This document shows, one piece after another, positions 48,001 through 58,764 of a stretch of 64,000 nt of DNA. Position 1 is the first letter of the stretch. Each line of letters starts with the position of its first letter. The notes beneath the pieces were generated by a model. It searched no databases. It was given only the letters and a program-made list of their open reading frames with translations, and had not been told where the DNA came from. The DNA is from Pseudisothecium myosuroides. Lineage: Eukaryota; Streptophyta; Bryopsida; Hypnales; Lembophyllaceae. The translations under genes and the position numbers were made by a program. The stretch lies in contig OX637287.1 in NCBI GenBank assembly GCA_951799445.1, forward strand, positions 53,783,724-53,847,723, read 5' to 3'.

Positions 48001-48648
48001 GAGAAATATTCTTGAAGTGGTTCCCATTGTTTCATGAACAAGTGGCACGATTCCTCTCGACAATTTTTTTCCCAACATTGTCATTTTCCTCTCAGAAGTG
48101 TCATTACTATGTTTAATAGGGACGCTTCTTTGCTTCAAAAATGTTCCTATTCCTATTCTTACATGACAGCGGGTTATGAAACTTTGAATGTTTTACAAGT
48201 TGACACCACAATTCAGATGTGGGGAACTAGTCAAGGTCCAAATTCGCTCATTTTCTTTCGAACACCCATTTGAAAGCAAAGTTCTTTTTGTTCCCGTCTA
48301 CTTTGGACGAAGTGAAACGATGGAGATGCAATGAAAAGCTTTCCGTTCAGGGTTCAGGGTTTAGGGTTACATTGAGGCTATGGCAGTCATGCTTTGAGTT
48401 CTTTAATGTTTGTGCAGGTTAATGCGTTGGACCACACCACTGTAAGTGTGATGCGTTCCTACCCCAACTACATTCCCTTGTCAGCCAGCCACGTCCACCG
48501 CATCGCTGCACGACTGGAGCCGTGGGCGTTTGAGCGTGTGTATGGAGCGTTTTGGAACTACGAAGTGATGGAAGATGCGAAAGCCAGGGTGGAGTATTCG
48601 CTCCAACGATATGTGAAATGGCTTACGGATGATGACCCTGATGTGTAA
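45062..48648 (+). CDS. MBL-fold (metallo-beta-lactamase superfamily) protein with an N-terminal zinc ribbon
   Basis: Five exons with GT-AG ends and continuous phase: 45062-45177, 46151-46296, 46991-47159, 47755-47935 and 48418-48648, giving 843 bp (280 residues). Residues 10-30 carry C10-x2-C13 and C27-x2-C30, a rubredoxin-like zinc ribbon, ending in CPICSDERQ. Next come the GGQQWT segment and the MBL fold: GNILWDC, ISHPHYY (H120 and H122, where classical enzymes have HxHxDH), IHLGGHFAGGQILHW (H178) and LLTGDIIQ (D201). The usual DH pair after HxH is absent, so metal binding and hydrolase activity may differ. I recall that this architecture occurs in plant and bacterial MBL proteins; the substrate is unknown. 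No targeting signal is clear, so it is probably cytosolic. Confidence 0.9.
45281..46110. repeat. Four-unit tandem repeat inside intron 1 of the MBL-fold gene
   Basis: Units begin near 45281, 45513, 45675 and 45899 (160-230 bp each). Each contains CTCTTCCAAATTTGGAAA, TTGAGGAAGAGGAGTCTGA and TTCCTGGGGTTGTAAGAGAT in variants. The 246-codon minus-strand frame across 45334-46074 is a product of this repetition, not a gene. Confidence 0.8.
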
Positions 48649-49244
48649 ATCAGCGTTTAAGACAGGGAACAACGTATTCTCGCGGCTTTTAGAATTCCAA
48701 TACACTAGAATTGCAGTATTTTCGATACCGTATGAATAAGTTTGCCACTTCAACTATCATCATGTCCTACATTGCTCAATCAGTCTCCTGACTTGAGTTG
48801 CGCTGTGCAGTACACAACCAAATACCTGATTTGAGTTGCACCCTCCATACATCAGAGCCTAGGTTGAGTATGGAGATATCTATTTTTATCACCTTGGAAA
48901 ATTATAGTTTATTCCTACAGAGTTCAGAATGCCTTCTGAGAGAAGATCTAGAATCCCCATTTGACTGCCGACAAGGGTCAAGAAAAAAGGCATCGTGCTG
49001 CTAAAGCAATCACGCGTTATACAAAAGAACGTGCTTCGATGAGAGACTGTCATCCTGATGAAATGGCCTCCATTGAGGTTATGATTTCAGATTGAAAATT
49101 AGCATTGATGTTGCGATTCACAAGCCTTGCATTGCCACTCGATCAGGAGCGAGATTCTTCCCCTTGCACGAATGCAAAGTACGCACAGGCTGGAGTTTCA
49201 GTTACTAGCTAGCCTGTGCTTCTGAGAACTGGCGCTTGCTGCTC
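48649..49244. other. 3' flank of the MBL-fold gene
   Basis: No gene or clear repeat is seen. Confidence 0.5.
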
Positions 49245-51994
49245 CATTTGGGAAGAGCTTTACATCTTCTCGTCCAGTTTGGAGCATCGCCAGAGCAGAC
49301 CACTGCAGGTGGTTGTGAGCAATTCCGCCATTTCCTATCATGATGCTGCAATGCATGTTCTAGCCCCTCTCTCTGAGTGAGTGGGGTCTGCCTTCGTTCC
49401 AGTAATTAGAGTTAGCCCGTTGGGACGAAATCAAATTCAACCACTCCTGACTTCATCCCAATTCAAACTGTGCGAATCGAATTCTAGACAAGCCTTCAAG
49501 TGGTAAGGAGTGTGAAAGACTCAATTCATGAGGCTCTCTCTCCAAGACGTGAGTTGTATCATTTATTCATTTTTGCAAGAATATGAGAATCATTATTTTC
49601 AATGGGGAGGATGTTCTTGTAAACATTAGATATTCTTTTGTTTTGTTTTATTTGTAAATTTTTGAAATTGCATTCGAAAGGCAACTTTATATGTTTTTTT
49701 ATCTTCATTACCTACAAAATAAAACTCCTCATAACTCTCATCTCATTATTTGGAATTGAATGGTTCAAATGTTTTTGAGTAGGTATCAATCTATATAATC
49801 CATAAAAATCAATTAACCTTGTTTTGAATATATTTTTATGATTTAATCAACCCACTTTGAGATCAAAATAAAAATTAACCTTCTAATTTTTGAAATATTT
49901 ATTGGAATGACTTCAAACAATGCTTTACATGTAGCCTAGGATAAGTAGCATCCATCTTAAAGTGTCATGAAAAAATCTTAAATTATGAAGTTAACGGAGT
50001 GGGTCCTTTAGTCTTTTAGGGGTTATTTCCAATTTGGGCCAAAAAGATGGGCCTAAGATTGACTCACATTTTATCAAACTTCAAATCCATTTTAGTCCCT
50101 ATGCGGCTATGCTCCAACTTCATAACCATAAATGAATGAAACTTTGAAACTTGTTTTTTTGAGATGAAAGCAATTTTTTCCTAGAAGTATTAAAATTTTC
50201 ATAGTTTTGGTAAAAAATTAAAATTATTGTGAATATTTGAAGGAAAAGTGGACATAATCCATATCTAATTCAAAATGTTTATAAAAATTTTGAATGTGCA
50301 TATTTTATTGTTGAACAAAAAATTTTAAACAAATGAAACAGAATTCATTGCAAAAGGGCAAAATACAAGACTGCCAACCAAATGTGGTCCAAATGGCAGA
50401 GAAAGATGACAAAACATAGACCAATTAAGGGACCAACTCGATAAGAGACAAAAGAGGCCTTGCGCCTTGAGGGTGCAATGCAAGAAATGCTATAAAAAGG
50501 AGTAAAGCCCCACCACATCTCTCGGGAGAAAAGTTATGGAGGGTGAAAAATGAATCTGGCGCAAGGACCTGAAGGCACCTATCGAGGTTGCCATGTAGGA
50601 GTTGGAGCCACAAGGAACAATCCAAAGACAAGTGCATTCTACCAAGTGAGAGTAATCCAGATCCTTCAAGGACTTAAGAAAACTCCAATGTTGCATTATT
50701 ATAATTGAATCGACAGGATAGAGTGGAACCTAGGAAAATTCAAGTGGAATTTTAATGGTCTCTATGCCCCTTCATGGGATATATAGCCAACATGGGGCAC
50801 AACTACTCAAAATGAGTCACTAGGTGCCCGGACTTGTTGTCAAGAAATGCAATGGCTCACTCCCAAGAGACTTCCACCTATATTGGAAAATTGTTTGTCT
50901 AACCAAAGGAGCGCATTAAAAAGGAGGCTAGATTCTTGTGGCTCTTTTGGCATACGGCCATGATTATGAACTACTGGAGGGAGAGAATTGATGGATTAGT
51001 GAACACTGGCTACCTTTTGTGCCCCAAATGGTAACAAGAAATGGTGCTATCTAGATTTTGGAAATGCCTCTAAGCTCAATGTGCATGGCAATGAGCAATT
51101 CACATCATGAACTTGATGTTGATGGGAAGGGAAGTCCACAATCTATGGCAACCTCTCACGTGGCAGCAAGGCATTTTTTTTGTTGGCATGTCCTATAAAT
51201 TCAACCCGATCAAAAGGATTTGTTTAGAAGTGCGCACAACTATCTCTTGGTTGTTATGGATACAAAAAAAATGACTTGGTTTTCAACAACCAAAAGTGGA
51301 CTTTGGAGAGGCTAATGAGCCATATTTGGAGAGGCTTCGTTGACTATGGGAGGGCCGAGTGGGCCAAGGTGTATAGCAAGAGCCAACAATCCTTTGCTAT
51401 GCACCGGAAGCTATAATTGAACACAAAACGCAGATGTAGATTTGACTTTTTTGCCAAGATTATTGAACTTTATGGTATAAATGGCAAGTTACTAGTATGC
51501 CATTTTAATATTAGAAAATAAAAATGTGCTCATAGGTCCAAAGTTGAAATTGCAATTAGATACTAAATTTTATCAAATTTTATCAAAATTTCAAATTAGA
51601 GTAGAAATAAGATCCAATAAGCTTCATTTCATTATGTGAGCTCAAACTTTTTTTAAATCACTTTTATAGCTAAAATTCATTTCTAAATTAAGGAAGTAGA
51701 AGTGGCCAAATATACTACATAGTGCACTACAAATTTTGAATCAGTCTTCTTTTCTTAAAAAAGTTAGATATACATCAATGAAGTAATTTGTAACACCCTC
51801 CAATAAAAAGTCCCCCAAACAAATTTGGATAAAAAAAAACATTATTGGTCTTTTAAAGTTATTCAAAATCATTTGTCAAACATTGATTGCTTTAGAGGGT
51901 TAAAAGAGTAGTTTAGGTGCACTTTTAAGGAAATCAAATTGGGTGATGGATACAATAAATTCCCTCTCAATGGTCTTTCTATGGCTCATAACAA
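49245..51994 (+). repeat. LINE-bearing repeat R1, copy 1 (direct partner 59.55-63.93 kb)
   Basis: The sequence from ATTTGGGAAGAGCTTTACAT onward is repeated in the same direction from 59556. The match runs through 49340-49560 (with 59640-60480 minus insertions), 49600-50340 (with 61080-61800), the LINE-like part and 51500-51985 (with 63280-63790). An inverted, LINE-less copy is at 9.5-11.4 and 13.3-13.8 kb. Insertions present in one copy and absent in the other mark the MITEs listed here. Confidence 0.8.
50340..51480 (+). pseudogene. Degraded LINE 3' region (zf-RVT-like)
   Basis: With stops and frameshifts, the + strand still reads GGRELMDW-like and RIDGLVNTGYLLCPK, then a Cys/His/Trp pattern (CPK..QEMVL..FWKC...CAWQ.AIHIMN), then SYKFNPIKRICLEVRTTISW and LLWIQ. 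This order resembles the zf-RVT region found after reverse transcriptase in plant non-LTR retrotransposons. The reverse transcriptase itself is not present, so it is a truncated or rearranged remnant. Confidence 0.5.
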
Positions 51995-52706
51995 TAAAGA
52001 CTTGCTATTTTTGTTCCACTTTGGTGGTTTTCAACCTTTTTTTTGGAAATATTGTAAAATTAAAAAAAATAAATTATTTTAAGTATGAATAATATAAACA
52101 ATATATACACTTGTAAAAAAAAGGTACCCTATGAAAAAGCCCCAAAAAACCCTCTAAGTAGGAGAACTAGAAAAGTGTAGAATCACAAGAAAATAGATAT
52201 TTTGACTTTTTAATTTGTAAAAAATATGAAAAAAATTTGAAAAAAAAAAAATCCATTTAGGATGACTTTATGATGAAGCCAGATTTCACCAAAAGAATGA
52301 TTTTGAAACCATTTTCAATGTTCAAAATTTACGCACGCAAAAGAGCCCTATTTGCATAAATGTAGTGGACATATAATAAAATATTTTAAAATTTTCCTTG
52401 GTAGAACATGACTTCTTACTGCAAAAATAGACCATAGAAATTTCTGCTCTAGATCATTAAATCTGGGAACTACATATAGTACTAAAATCCCTTAGAACTC
52501 AAAGCATGACAAATTAATTTAATTGGTTTTTAAATATAAAATAATCTTTTAATTTTTTTTAATTATAAGATATGATTACATTCAAGAAAAACATCTCCAA
52601 TAAAAATTTCAAGTTCATGCAAGTCATGCTTCAAAAGTTATTGCAAAAGAAAGTTTTGGCATTCTCCCTGTGACAAATAATGGGTACAACTCTTCTTGCA
52701 ACGACC
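51995..52706 (-). mobile_element. T1 transposon, copy 4, inverted and decayed
   Basis: The reverse complement matches copies 2 and 5: TTTTTGTTCCACTTTGG near 51998 pairs with the right end of copy 5, and GGGAACTACATATAGTACTA lies mid-element. The right terminus, TTCTTGCAACGACC, matches copy 5. The left terminus is poorly kept. Confidence 0.55.
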
Positions 52707-53386
52707 TTTAGACAAAACTTCACTACTTATCATCAACCTTTCTACCTTTTGTCCTTACATAGATAAATAGAAGGTTGCTAATATCGCTATTGTTCACCAA
52801 GAAATAGGTTGGCAATTGCACTTTTGTCAAATAAATTATTGTGTGAAAGCAAGACTTTTATTTATTCCTACTATTTCAAACATCAAATGACCAAATAAAT
52901 CAATGTCAGAAATTATTTGCAAACTCAATAGAGATGAAACCCAAGTGGTTTCATAATTTTTCAACACTTTATTAAGCTTTTTAAAATTTAAAAATTGTGA
53001 GCATATGATAGTCTATATATAACACTAGATTCATCTTAAAAAGACAACTACCTTGAAGTACAATGCCTCACCTCTCATTGGTTGCTTTTGAAAATTTGTG
53101 ATGGTATTCAAGAATCAATCATAAAAGTATTCATTCAAGTCCATTTTTTAGGAGTTGAAGAACAAAAAATGTTGTGATTAGGTGTCTCTACCTTTATTGA
53201 ATTCTCTTGGACCTTTTTCTTATTACCTTCATATTCTTAGAAATGATCATAGTCAAACCACAAATCATTTCTCAAAGGCTTCACCTCAATTTTTGCAAAC
53301 CAAATCCAAGACCAAATCCAAGCTTTTTCACTAGCCAAGGTGATATTCAATATACTTTTAAGTTTCAAATCACATTAAAAAAAAGC
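52707..53386 (+). repeat. Continuation of repeat R1
   Basis: It matches 9540-10300 in reverse complement up to about 53215; no gene. The remainder up to 53386 is AT-rich with no partner in the window. Confidence 0.5.
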
Positions 53387-53615
53387 TAACCCTTGAAAGG
53401 TCCTTGAGATCCTTTTATACAGCTTGTATTTAGCTTTATAATTCTTCAGTTGTAGTTTAATATATCAATTGTGATACTTTGTTATTTATGTTCTATCATG
53501 ATCATTAATTTACTTTGAACTAAAAAATACTCGGTTAATGTTTTTCTAATCAAATACCAACAAATACAGAGTATACTATACAACCGCAAAGGGCCTTCAG
53601 ACCCTTTTAGGGTTA
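53387..53615 (+). mobile_element. 229-bp MITE with TAACCC-type inverted ends, copy 2
   Basis: It begins TAACCCTTGAAAGGTCC and ends CCCTTTTAGGGTTA. The neighbouring AGC on both sides (53384-53386, 53616-53618) may be a 3-bp target duplication, as in PIF/Harbinger elements. It is the inverse copy of 13424-13652. Confidence 0.65.
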
Positions 53616-53717
53616 AGCTACACTTGAACCATTCTAGTAAACCAACAATATTTCCAAGGCTTAAAATACATTAGCAAGAAATGGAGCTTCAAGAAGGTCA
53701 TTTGACTCTAGCCAGTA

Positions 53718-54458
53718 GGGTCATTGCAAGAGTGGTATTGGATATTTGTCATAGCCATAGTGTATTAGCTTCCATTTGCAATAAATTCTACAGCATGAAT
53801 CACATAAATTTGAAATTTTTATTGAAGATGTCTGTCTTAAGTGTCATCATATCTTACATTTTTCAGAAATTAAAAAAAAATCATTTTATATTTAAAAATC
53901 AATTAACTTAATATGTCACATTTTGAGGTTTTGAGGTTTTGAGTACTACATATGGAGTCCACAAATTTAATGATTTAGAGCTGAAATTTCTATAGTCTAT
54001 TTGCGTAGTAGGAACTCATGTTTCTGCCAAGGAAAATTTAAAAATACTTTATTTTGTGTTGTCTAGATCCATGCAAACAGGGCTACCTTGTGCGTGCATT
54101 TATGAACATTTAAGATGGTTTCAAGATCAATTTTTTGGTGAAATATCTTTATCATGAAGTCTTCCCAAATGGTCTATTTTAGTTTATCTAAAAATTATTT
54201 TTCCTATTTTTTACAAATTAAAATGTCAAAGTATGTATTTTCTTCAAAATTTTAGCTCACTCTTCTTTGTGAAAAACTTTTGATCTAGATTTTTCTTAGG
54301 TCTGAAATTTTGGTGTTTTTTTATTTTTAGTATTATATTAGTTATCTTTATTTTATTTTATTTTAAAGAATTCATATGCAAAAGCTCATGAGTACTAAAG
54401 TACTAGCCGAAAACAGCCAAAGTGGAACAAAAACGGACACTTTTTCTTGCAACAACCC
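53718..54458 (+). mobile_element. T1 transposon, copy 5
   Basis: The ends GGGTCATTGCAAGA and TTTTCTTGCAACAACCC are inverted. The interior is collinear with copy 2 (22764-23508), for example ACATATGGAGTC and TGCCAAGG. 741 bp, no transposase. Confidence 0.7.
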
Positions 54459-54710
54459 AACAATGCAAATGCAAAAAAATCAAAAATTAAATTAAGAAAA
54501 TTATTAACCAAAAATTTCAAAAATAAATTATCTTTTTATTTCTTGTATTTGCCGTGCTAGTCTAGACTCTAGAGTCAAATGGCCCTCTTGAGGCTTCTTT
54601 TTTTTCCAATGAAGTAATTTAATGAAAATTCTATCAAATCTGTAATTAAGTCTAATTAATTCAATAGTCATTCAAGCAACAGTGCTAGTATGTGAGCATA
54701 AAAACTTGAG

Positions 54711-54712
54711 TG

Positions 54713-54738
<26 letters not shown>
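54711..54738. repeat. TA microsatellite
   Basis: A run of about 13 TA units. Confidence 0.9.
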
Positions 54739-54743
<5 letters not shown>

Positions 54744-54781
54744 CCTACAACCAATGAAGGTGCTTATAACATAAACACCTA

Positions 54782-55711
54782 TAACCCTTAAAGTTCCATG
54801 ACTATGTTTTCACCGAAAACACTCAAAAATTGCCATTTTTAGTACAAGTATCAAATTTTTGAAAAAAAACTTTTTTGACACATAGAACCGTAGGATCTTA
54901 TAGTAAACTAGTTTTAGAAGATGTAGAAAAAGTTTCAGAATTTTCCACCATGCGGATTGGAAGATATTAGCATTTGAATTGGCAAAAATCCTTTTTTTGT
55001 CCTTGCAAAAAACAGGGCAGTTGCACCTCACAAGGTCACATTTGTATGAAAAAATGTCCAAAATGGTGGTGCCTCTTTGAATTCTTTTTCCTAAACAAGT
55101 TGGCTACATGCTTAAAAAATTTCAAATCATTTGGAATTGTACAACATATACAAAAAAAATAGTAAGAAGAAAGAAGTAGAGAATGATAAAAAATACTAAA
55201 GAATTTAATTTATGGAATTGAAAAATGTCAATCCCATTGGTTGTAATGTTGTAATAAACAACCTACATCCTATGAATTTTTTTTTCAAAAAATATTAAAA
55301 ATTGAGTTAAATAAAAAATTTCAAAGTTTATTTCAGAGTAGAGAATCATCCATAATTGCCCGCAAACTAAAAAACCTCATAATTTTTGATTCATTGGTCA
55401 AAATTGAATGATTCAAAGCTTTCCACGTATATAACTCTAGAAAACCAATTTCAAATTTTTATTTTTGAAAAAAGTGATTTTTTCTGATCTACCCGGACTG
55501 CCCAGTTATGAAAAAAAGTAACATTTTCGGCCATAACTTTTGACTCCTGTTTCTAAATGTCATGAAGTTTAGTGCATATGAAAGATATTCCTCGCGTCCA
55601 CCTTTTGTTAAAATTTCAGCTTAAAGTATGGAAATCTCTAGTCACACGTACTTGCCCAATTTTTCTACACAACCAAAAAATGCATGCCGGTCCTTTAGGG
55701 GATAATATAGG
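54782..55711 (+). mobile_element. AT-rich TTAACC-end element, copy
   Basis: It opens TATAACCCTTAAAGTTCC and closes GGTCCTTTAGGGGATAAT, so the ends are inverted. The interior is an inverted relative of 11.9-12.3 kb (for example AATCATTTGGAATTGTACAA against 11951-11970) and a direct relative of 32.5-33.7 kb. About 930 bp, no frame. Confidence 0.6.
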
Positions 55712-55926
55712 TATTTATAATATAGCTACATTATAATCATAGAAGATTTCTATGATATAGACACCTATAATATAGGTGTATAGTATTCTAGGCTCCTAGG
55801 CTCATGCTCCTATACTTACATAATAGCAACCCTCATCATTCAAGCACAACGGCAAATGAATCAACTTAGAAAATAATGAATGCCAGATTGCTAGCTAAAG
55901 TATGTTCTTGTTATTTGGTAGTAATA

Positions 55927-55927
55927 T

Positions 55928-55993
<66 letters not shown>

Positions 55994-55994
55994 T
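55927..55994. repeat. GATA/ATAG microsatellite
   Basis: About 16 tandem ATAG units. The matching place in the left arm (about 8085-8096) has only ATTAATATATTATTG, so the run expanded after duplication. Confidence 0.9.
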
Positions 55995-56782
55995 CAAGCA
56001 TTGTAGAGATATTGAATTTAAAAGTTTAATAATCATTCAAAATCATAGAAAGAAACAACATTTTTCGTGCCTTGTAGAAAACTTAAATTTATGGTTGTCA
56101 GTTTTTTCTTATTCATATGATACATATTTCATTTGATAAAGATAATATTATTATATATTTATGCTTTGAAATAAAGAAGAAGGCAATGGTATATATTGTG
56201 ACACAATTGGGTGTGATTACTTTATATACTTTACATTCATAAGGCATTTCATTGTCACTGGTGATTGTATACAATTCAAACATTGCAACAACCATAATTC
56301 AACATTCAAAATGTCCTTAACCCCTAAGATTCTCTAGGAGGATGGTAGACCCTGTAGATTTTTATATTGTTTAGCAATTTAAACTATGGCATAAGAAAAA
56401 TTTAAACATCAAATCTTCATCTCTACAAGTATTTCTTCTCTTTCCATTCATCCATGAGTTCTTTTAGAGACTTGCACAATAATCATGAAGCACTTAGTGT
56501 TTGGACTAGTCGTATTGTTGAAGAATAGACAAAAATTACATACTCAATATATTTGCATGTACTTCATCCATATCTTGTATGTTGTAACTCCTTCAAAAAG
56601 CTCTTGAAAACATTCATAATCCAATCAGTGGATTTCGTCCCTCTTAGGAATTGAAAGATTGAATGAAGGTTTTAGAAATGTTTCACAACATGAGTTAATT
56701 CAACTAATGTGAGTTGCACCAAGTGTTTTATATTGTATTTTTCTATTTGAATAAAATTTATTTGGAAAACTTCAACCATAGA

Positions 56783-56933
56783 TGGACAATTTCATTAAAA
56801 TGGCGATATTATTTTAAAATGGCATGAAAATAGTTCAAAACAGACATTCTACATCTATACCTATCCTAGATGGTGAAAATGGCACACCGTCAAAGAGGCA
56901 TTTGGAATAGCACCATTTTAATGAAATTGCCCA
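56783..56933. mobile_element. MITE, family M1, copy 2
   Basis: The ends TGGACAATTTCATTAAAATG and its inverse (with GCCCA) match 15691-15848. The left arm at about 6965-6972 reads across the site without it, so this insertion came after the arms were formed. Confidence 0.8.
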
Positions 56934-56999
56934 TGGTCAGAATATACATTTTGGCCCTCCTTCCATTCTTTAGTTTTTTTTGAATATGTATATATACAG

Positions 57000-57190
57000 C
57001 TATCGGAGTCGTCAACGGCTCTGCCATTTCATTCTGCGACACCATTTCCGATGCTGCCCTCCATTTGGAGAGCGATTCGACAGTCGACAAGCCGGACGGG
57101 ACTCTTCTGTGTGTTCGATTCCTGTTTACAGAGACCGTAATTCTGTGTTTGCTAGCTCGGTGTACAATTTTAAGAGTGAGCGAATTGTTT
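57000..57190 (+). other. Conserved open segment upstream of PLR5
   Basis: It reads IGVVNGSAISFCDTISDAAL and DKPDGTLLCVRFLFTETVIL in an open frame that ends at a TGA after SELFAMR. The left arm has the same reading with three residues fewer. This could be an ancestral exon or a conserved small frame; no ATG-led gene can be set with confidence. Confidence 0.35.
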
Positions 57191-57649
57191 GCAATGCGGT
57201 GATATATGGAGCTGCAGTTAAGGGATGGCCCCAGGATGAATTGCAGCAGCATGTGGTATATATCTGTCCGAGCTCATTCACAATTTTGTTACCCGCTGCG
57301 CACCTCTCCTGGATTGCATGAAGTGTTTCGTTGGACGTTGCAGTGAATAAGGATTTGAAGTGACCATCGTTTTCTTTCAATACTCAGACGGAGAATTTGT
57401 ACTGTTGACGCGATATTGCATTGGAATTCATCTGATTCGTAAGAATTTGCGCGTGAGGTATATCATTCAGTATACTGTATCAGATTGCAAGACCGTAACG
57501 TAACATCTGGGTGTGCACGCGCGTGAAATTGCAGATTATTTTCTCTACGAGCATTTTTCCGCTCGTTATCCATCAGTTTCAATCCTCGGGGAAATAAGCA
57601 TGATTTGATAGCGTTGCAGGCTATATATTCAATCCGCAAAGCAGGTATT

Positions 57650-57720
57650 CAATCGAGGGAGTGGGACAGATTCTCAAGGACCTTGGACTCGCATCTATTC
57701 CGTAGAGTCACTACTCGACA
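57650..57720 (+). promoter_or_regulatory. Conserved leader/promoter block, PLR5
   Basis: It reads GTGGGACAGATTCTCAAGGA, then CCTTGGACTCG and TTCCGTAGAGTCACTACTCG. A TATATA at about 57621-57627 lies 25-30 bp before the block, so the transcription start is probably at its left end and the block is 5' UTR. It is shared with PLR1, PLR2 and PLR3. Confidence 0.55.
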
Positions 57721-57817
57721 GCATTAAAAGCATTAGCTAGCGAATTGGCGCGCCGACTGTTCGATCGATCGATTGCCAGATTGATAATTAGCTTCGACTG
57801 AGAGCGTTTCAGCAACC

Positions 57818-58678
57818 ATGGCGGACACGGACCCTCCTGCCGGGACTCCGGACCCCGCCGTTACGGACGAGAATCCCCTTCTCTACCTCCATTGGTGCCT
57901 CACACTCGTGGCGAGGTTCACGATGCGACCTGCGCATTACGAGGAGTACTACGAGATCGTGCGTAATTTCGACGCTCAAAACATACCCTATGAGGAATTC
58001 CGGTCTCAAATGGTAGCGCTACTACTGCAGAACTCAAATTACGCCCACCTGGGAGTGTACTGGGACGTTTTCGATCGTGTGGTTACTGGGGAGGAGCAGA
58101 TTCCGCAGGACATTTCTCTGTTTCTCTACCCTGTCGCTCTCTACGTCCTGTTAAATTTATTCCTTTACTCCGGACAGATCAGGGATCCACTCTGGAATGT
58201 GGAACAGGAACGCGGACTGGCCCCGCAACGAAGATTGAGCCGAATACGAAGCCGACGGTACCGTATGGCAGGGGGGGACCCCGTCAGGGCTGTGGATCCA
58301 GACCTCAACCCGGAATGGAATCTCTTTTACTTGCTCGACTGGTGCCAGCGGGAATGTGTTGCGAGGATCGTCATGGGATGTGAAGATTACGACAGGTACT
58401 CCAGGCTCATGTACGATCAATGTCACGGGCTCATGCCTCATGACCAGTTTATGGAGGAAATGGGAGCGCTGCTGCAGAGTCCGCATTACCATTTTCTGCG
58501 CTTGTGGTGGCACATTCAGCGAAGGGATGTCTGTGGAGTGAGACGGATGGTGGAAAACCCTTTTCTTCGCTTTCCTCTCGCGGTCTGGGTCACGCTGAAT
58601 ATTGTCCTGTACTTCGCCATGTTCGGAGATATTCTCTGGAACGTTTTTCTCAACAATGGCCGGCGACATCGCCGGTGA
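57818..58678 (+). CDS. PLR5: two-unit PAH-like repeat protein (unrecognised family)
   Basis: An intronless frame of 286 residues starting MADTDPPAG. Unit 1 is about 25-118 (LVARFTMRPAHYEEYYEIV, IPYEEFRSQMVALLL, YAHLGVYWDVFDRV, LFLYPVALYVLLNLFLY) and unit 2 about 172-268 (CVARIVMGCEDYDRYSRLM, MPHDQFMEEMGALLQ, YHFLRLWWHI, NPFLRFPLAVWVTLNIVLY). An Arg-rich linker (RRLSRIRSRRYRM) lies between them, and the C-terminus is basic (GRRHRR). The three-helix part of each unit resembles SIN3 PAH domains; the hydrophobic helix after it could pack as a fourth helix or span a membrane. It is the clear partner of PLR1. The frame is clean and the flanks are conserved, so it is the best candidate for a working member. 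Function unknown. Confidence 0.8.
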   Translation: MADTDPPAGTPDPAVTDENPLLYLHWCLTLVARFTMRPAHYEEYYEIVRNFDAQNIPYEEFRSQMVALLLQNSNYAHLGVYWDVFDRVVTGEEQIPQDISLFLYPVALYVLLNLFLYSGQIRDPLWNVEQERGLAPQRRLSRIRSRRYRMAGGDPVRAVDPDLNPEWNLFYLLDWCQRECVARIVMGCEDYDRYSRLMYDQCHGLMPHDQFMEEMGALLQSPHYHFLRLWWHIQRRDVCGVRRMVENPFLRFPLAVWVTLNIVLYFAMFGDILWNVFLNNGRRHRR

Positions 58679-58764
58679 CGATGTGTAGGAAATACCCAAC
58701 TCCACCATGGGTCTGGAGATAGAGCTCGATTCGAGCATGCCAGAGTTTTTCAATTCGTTGTAAG

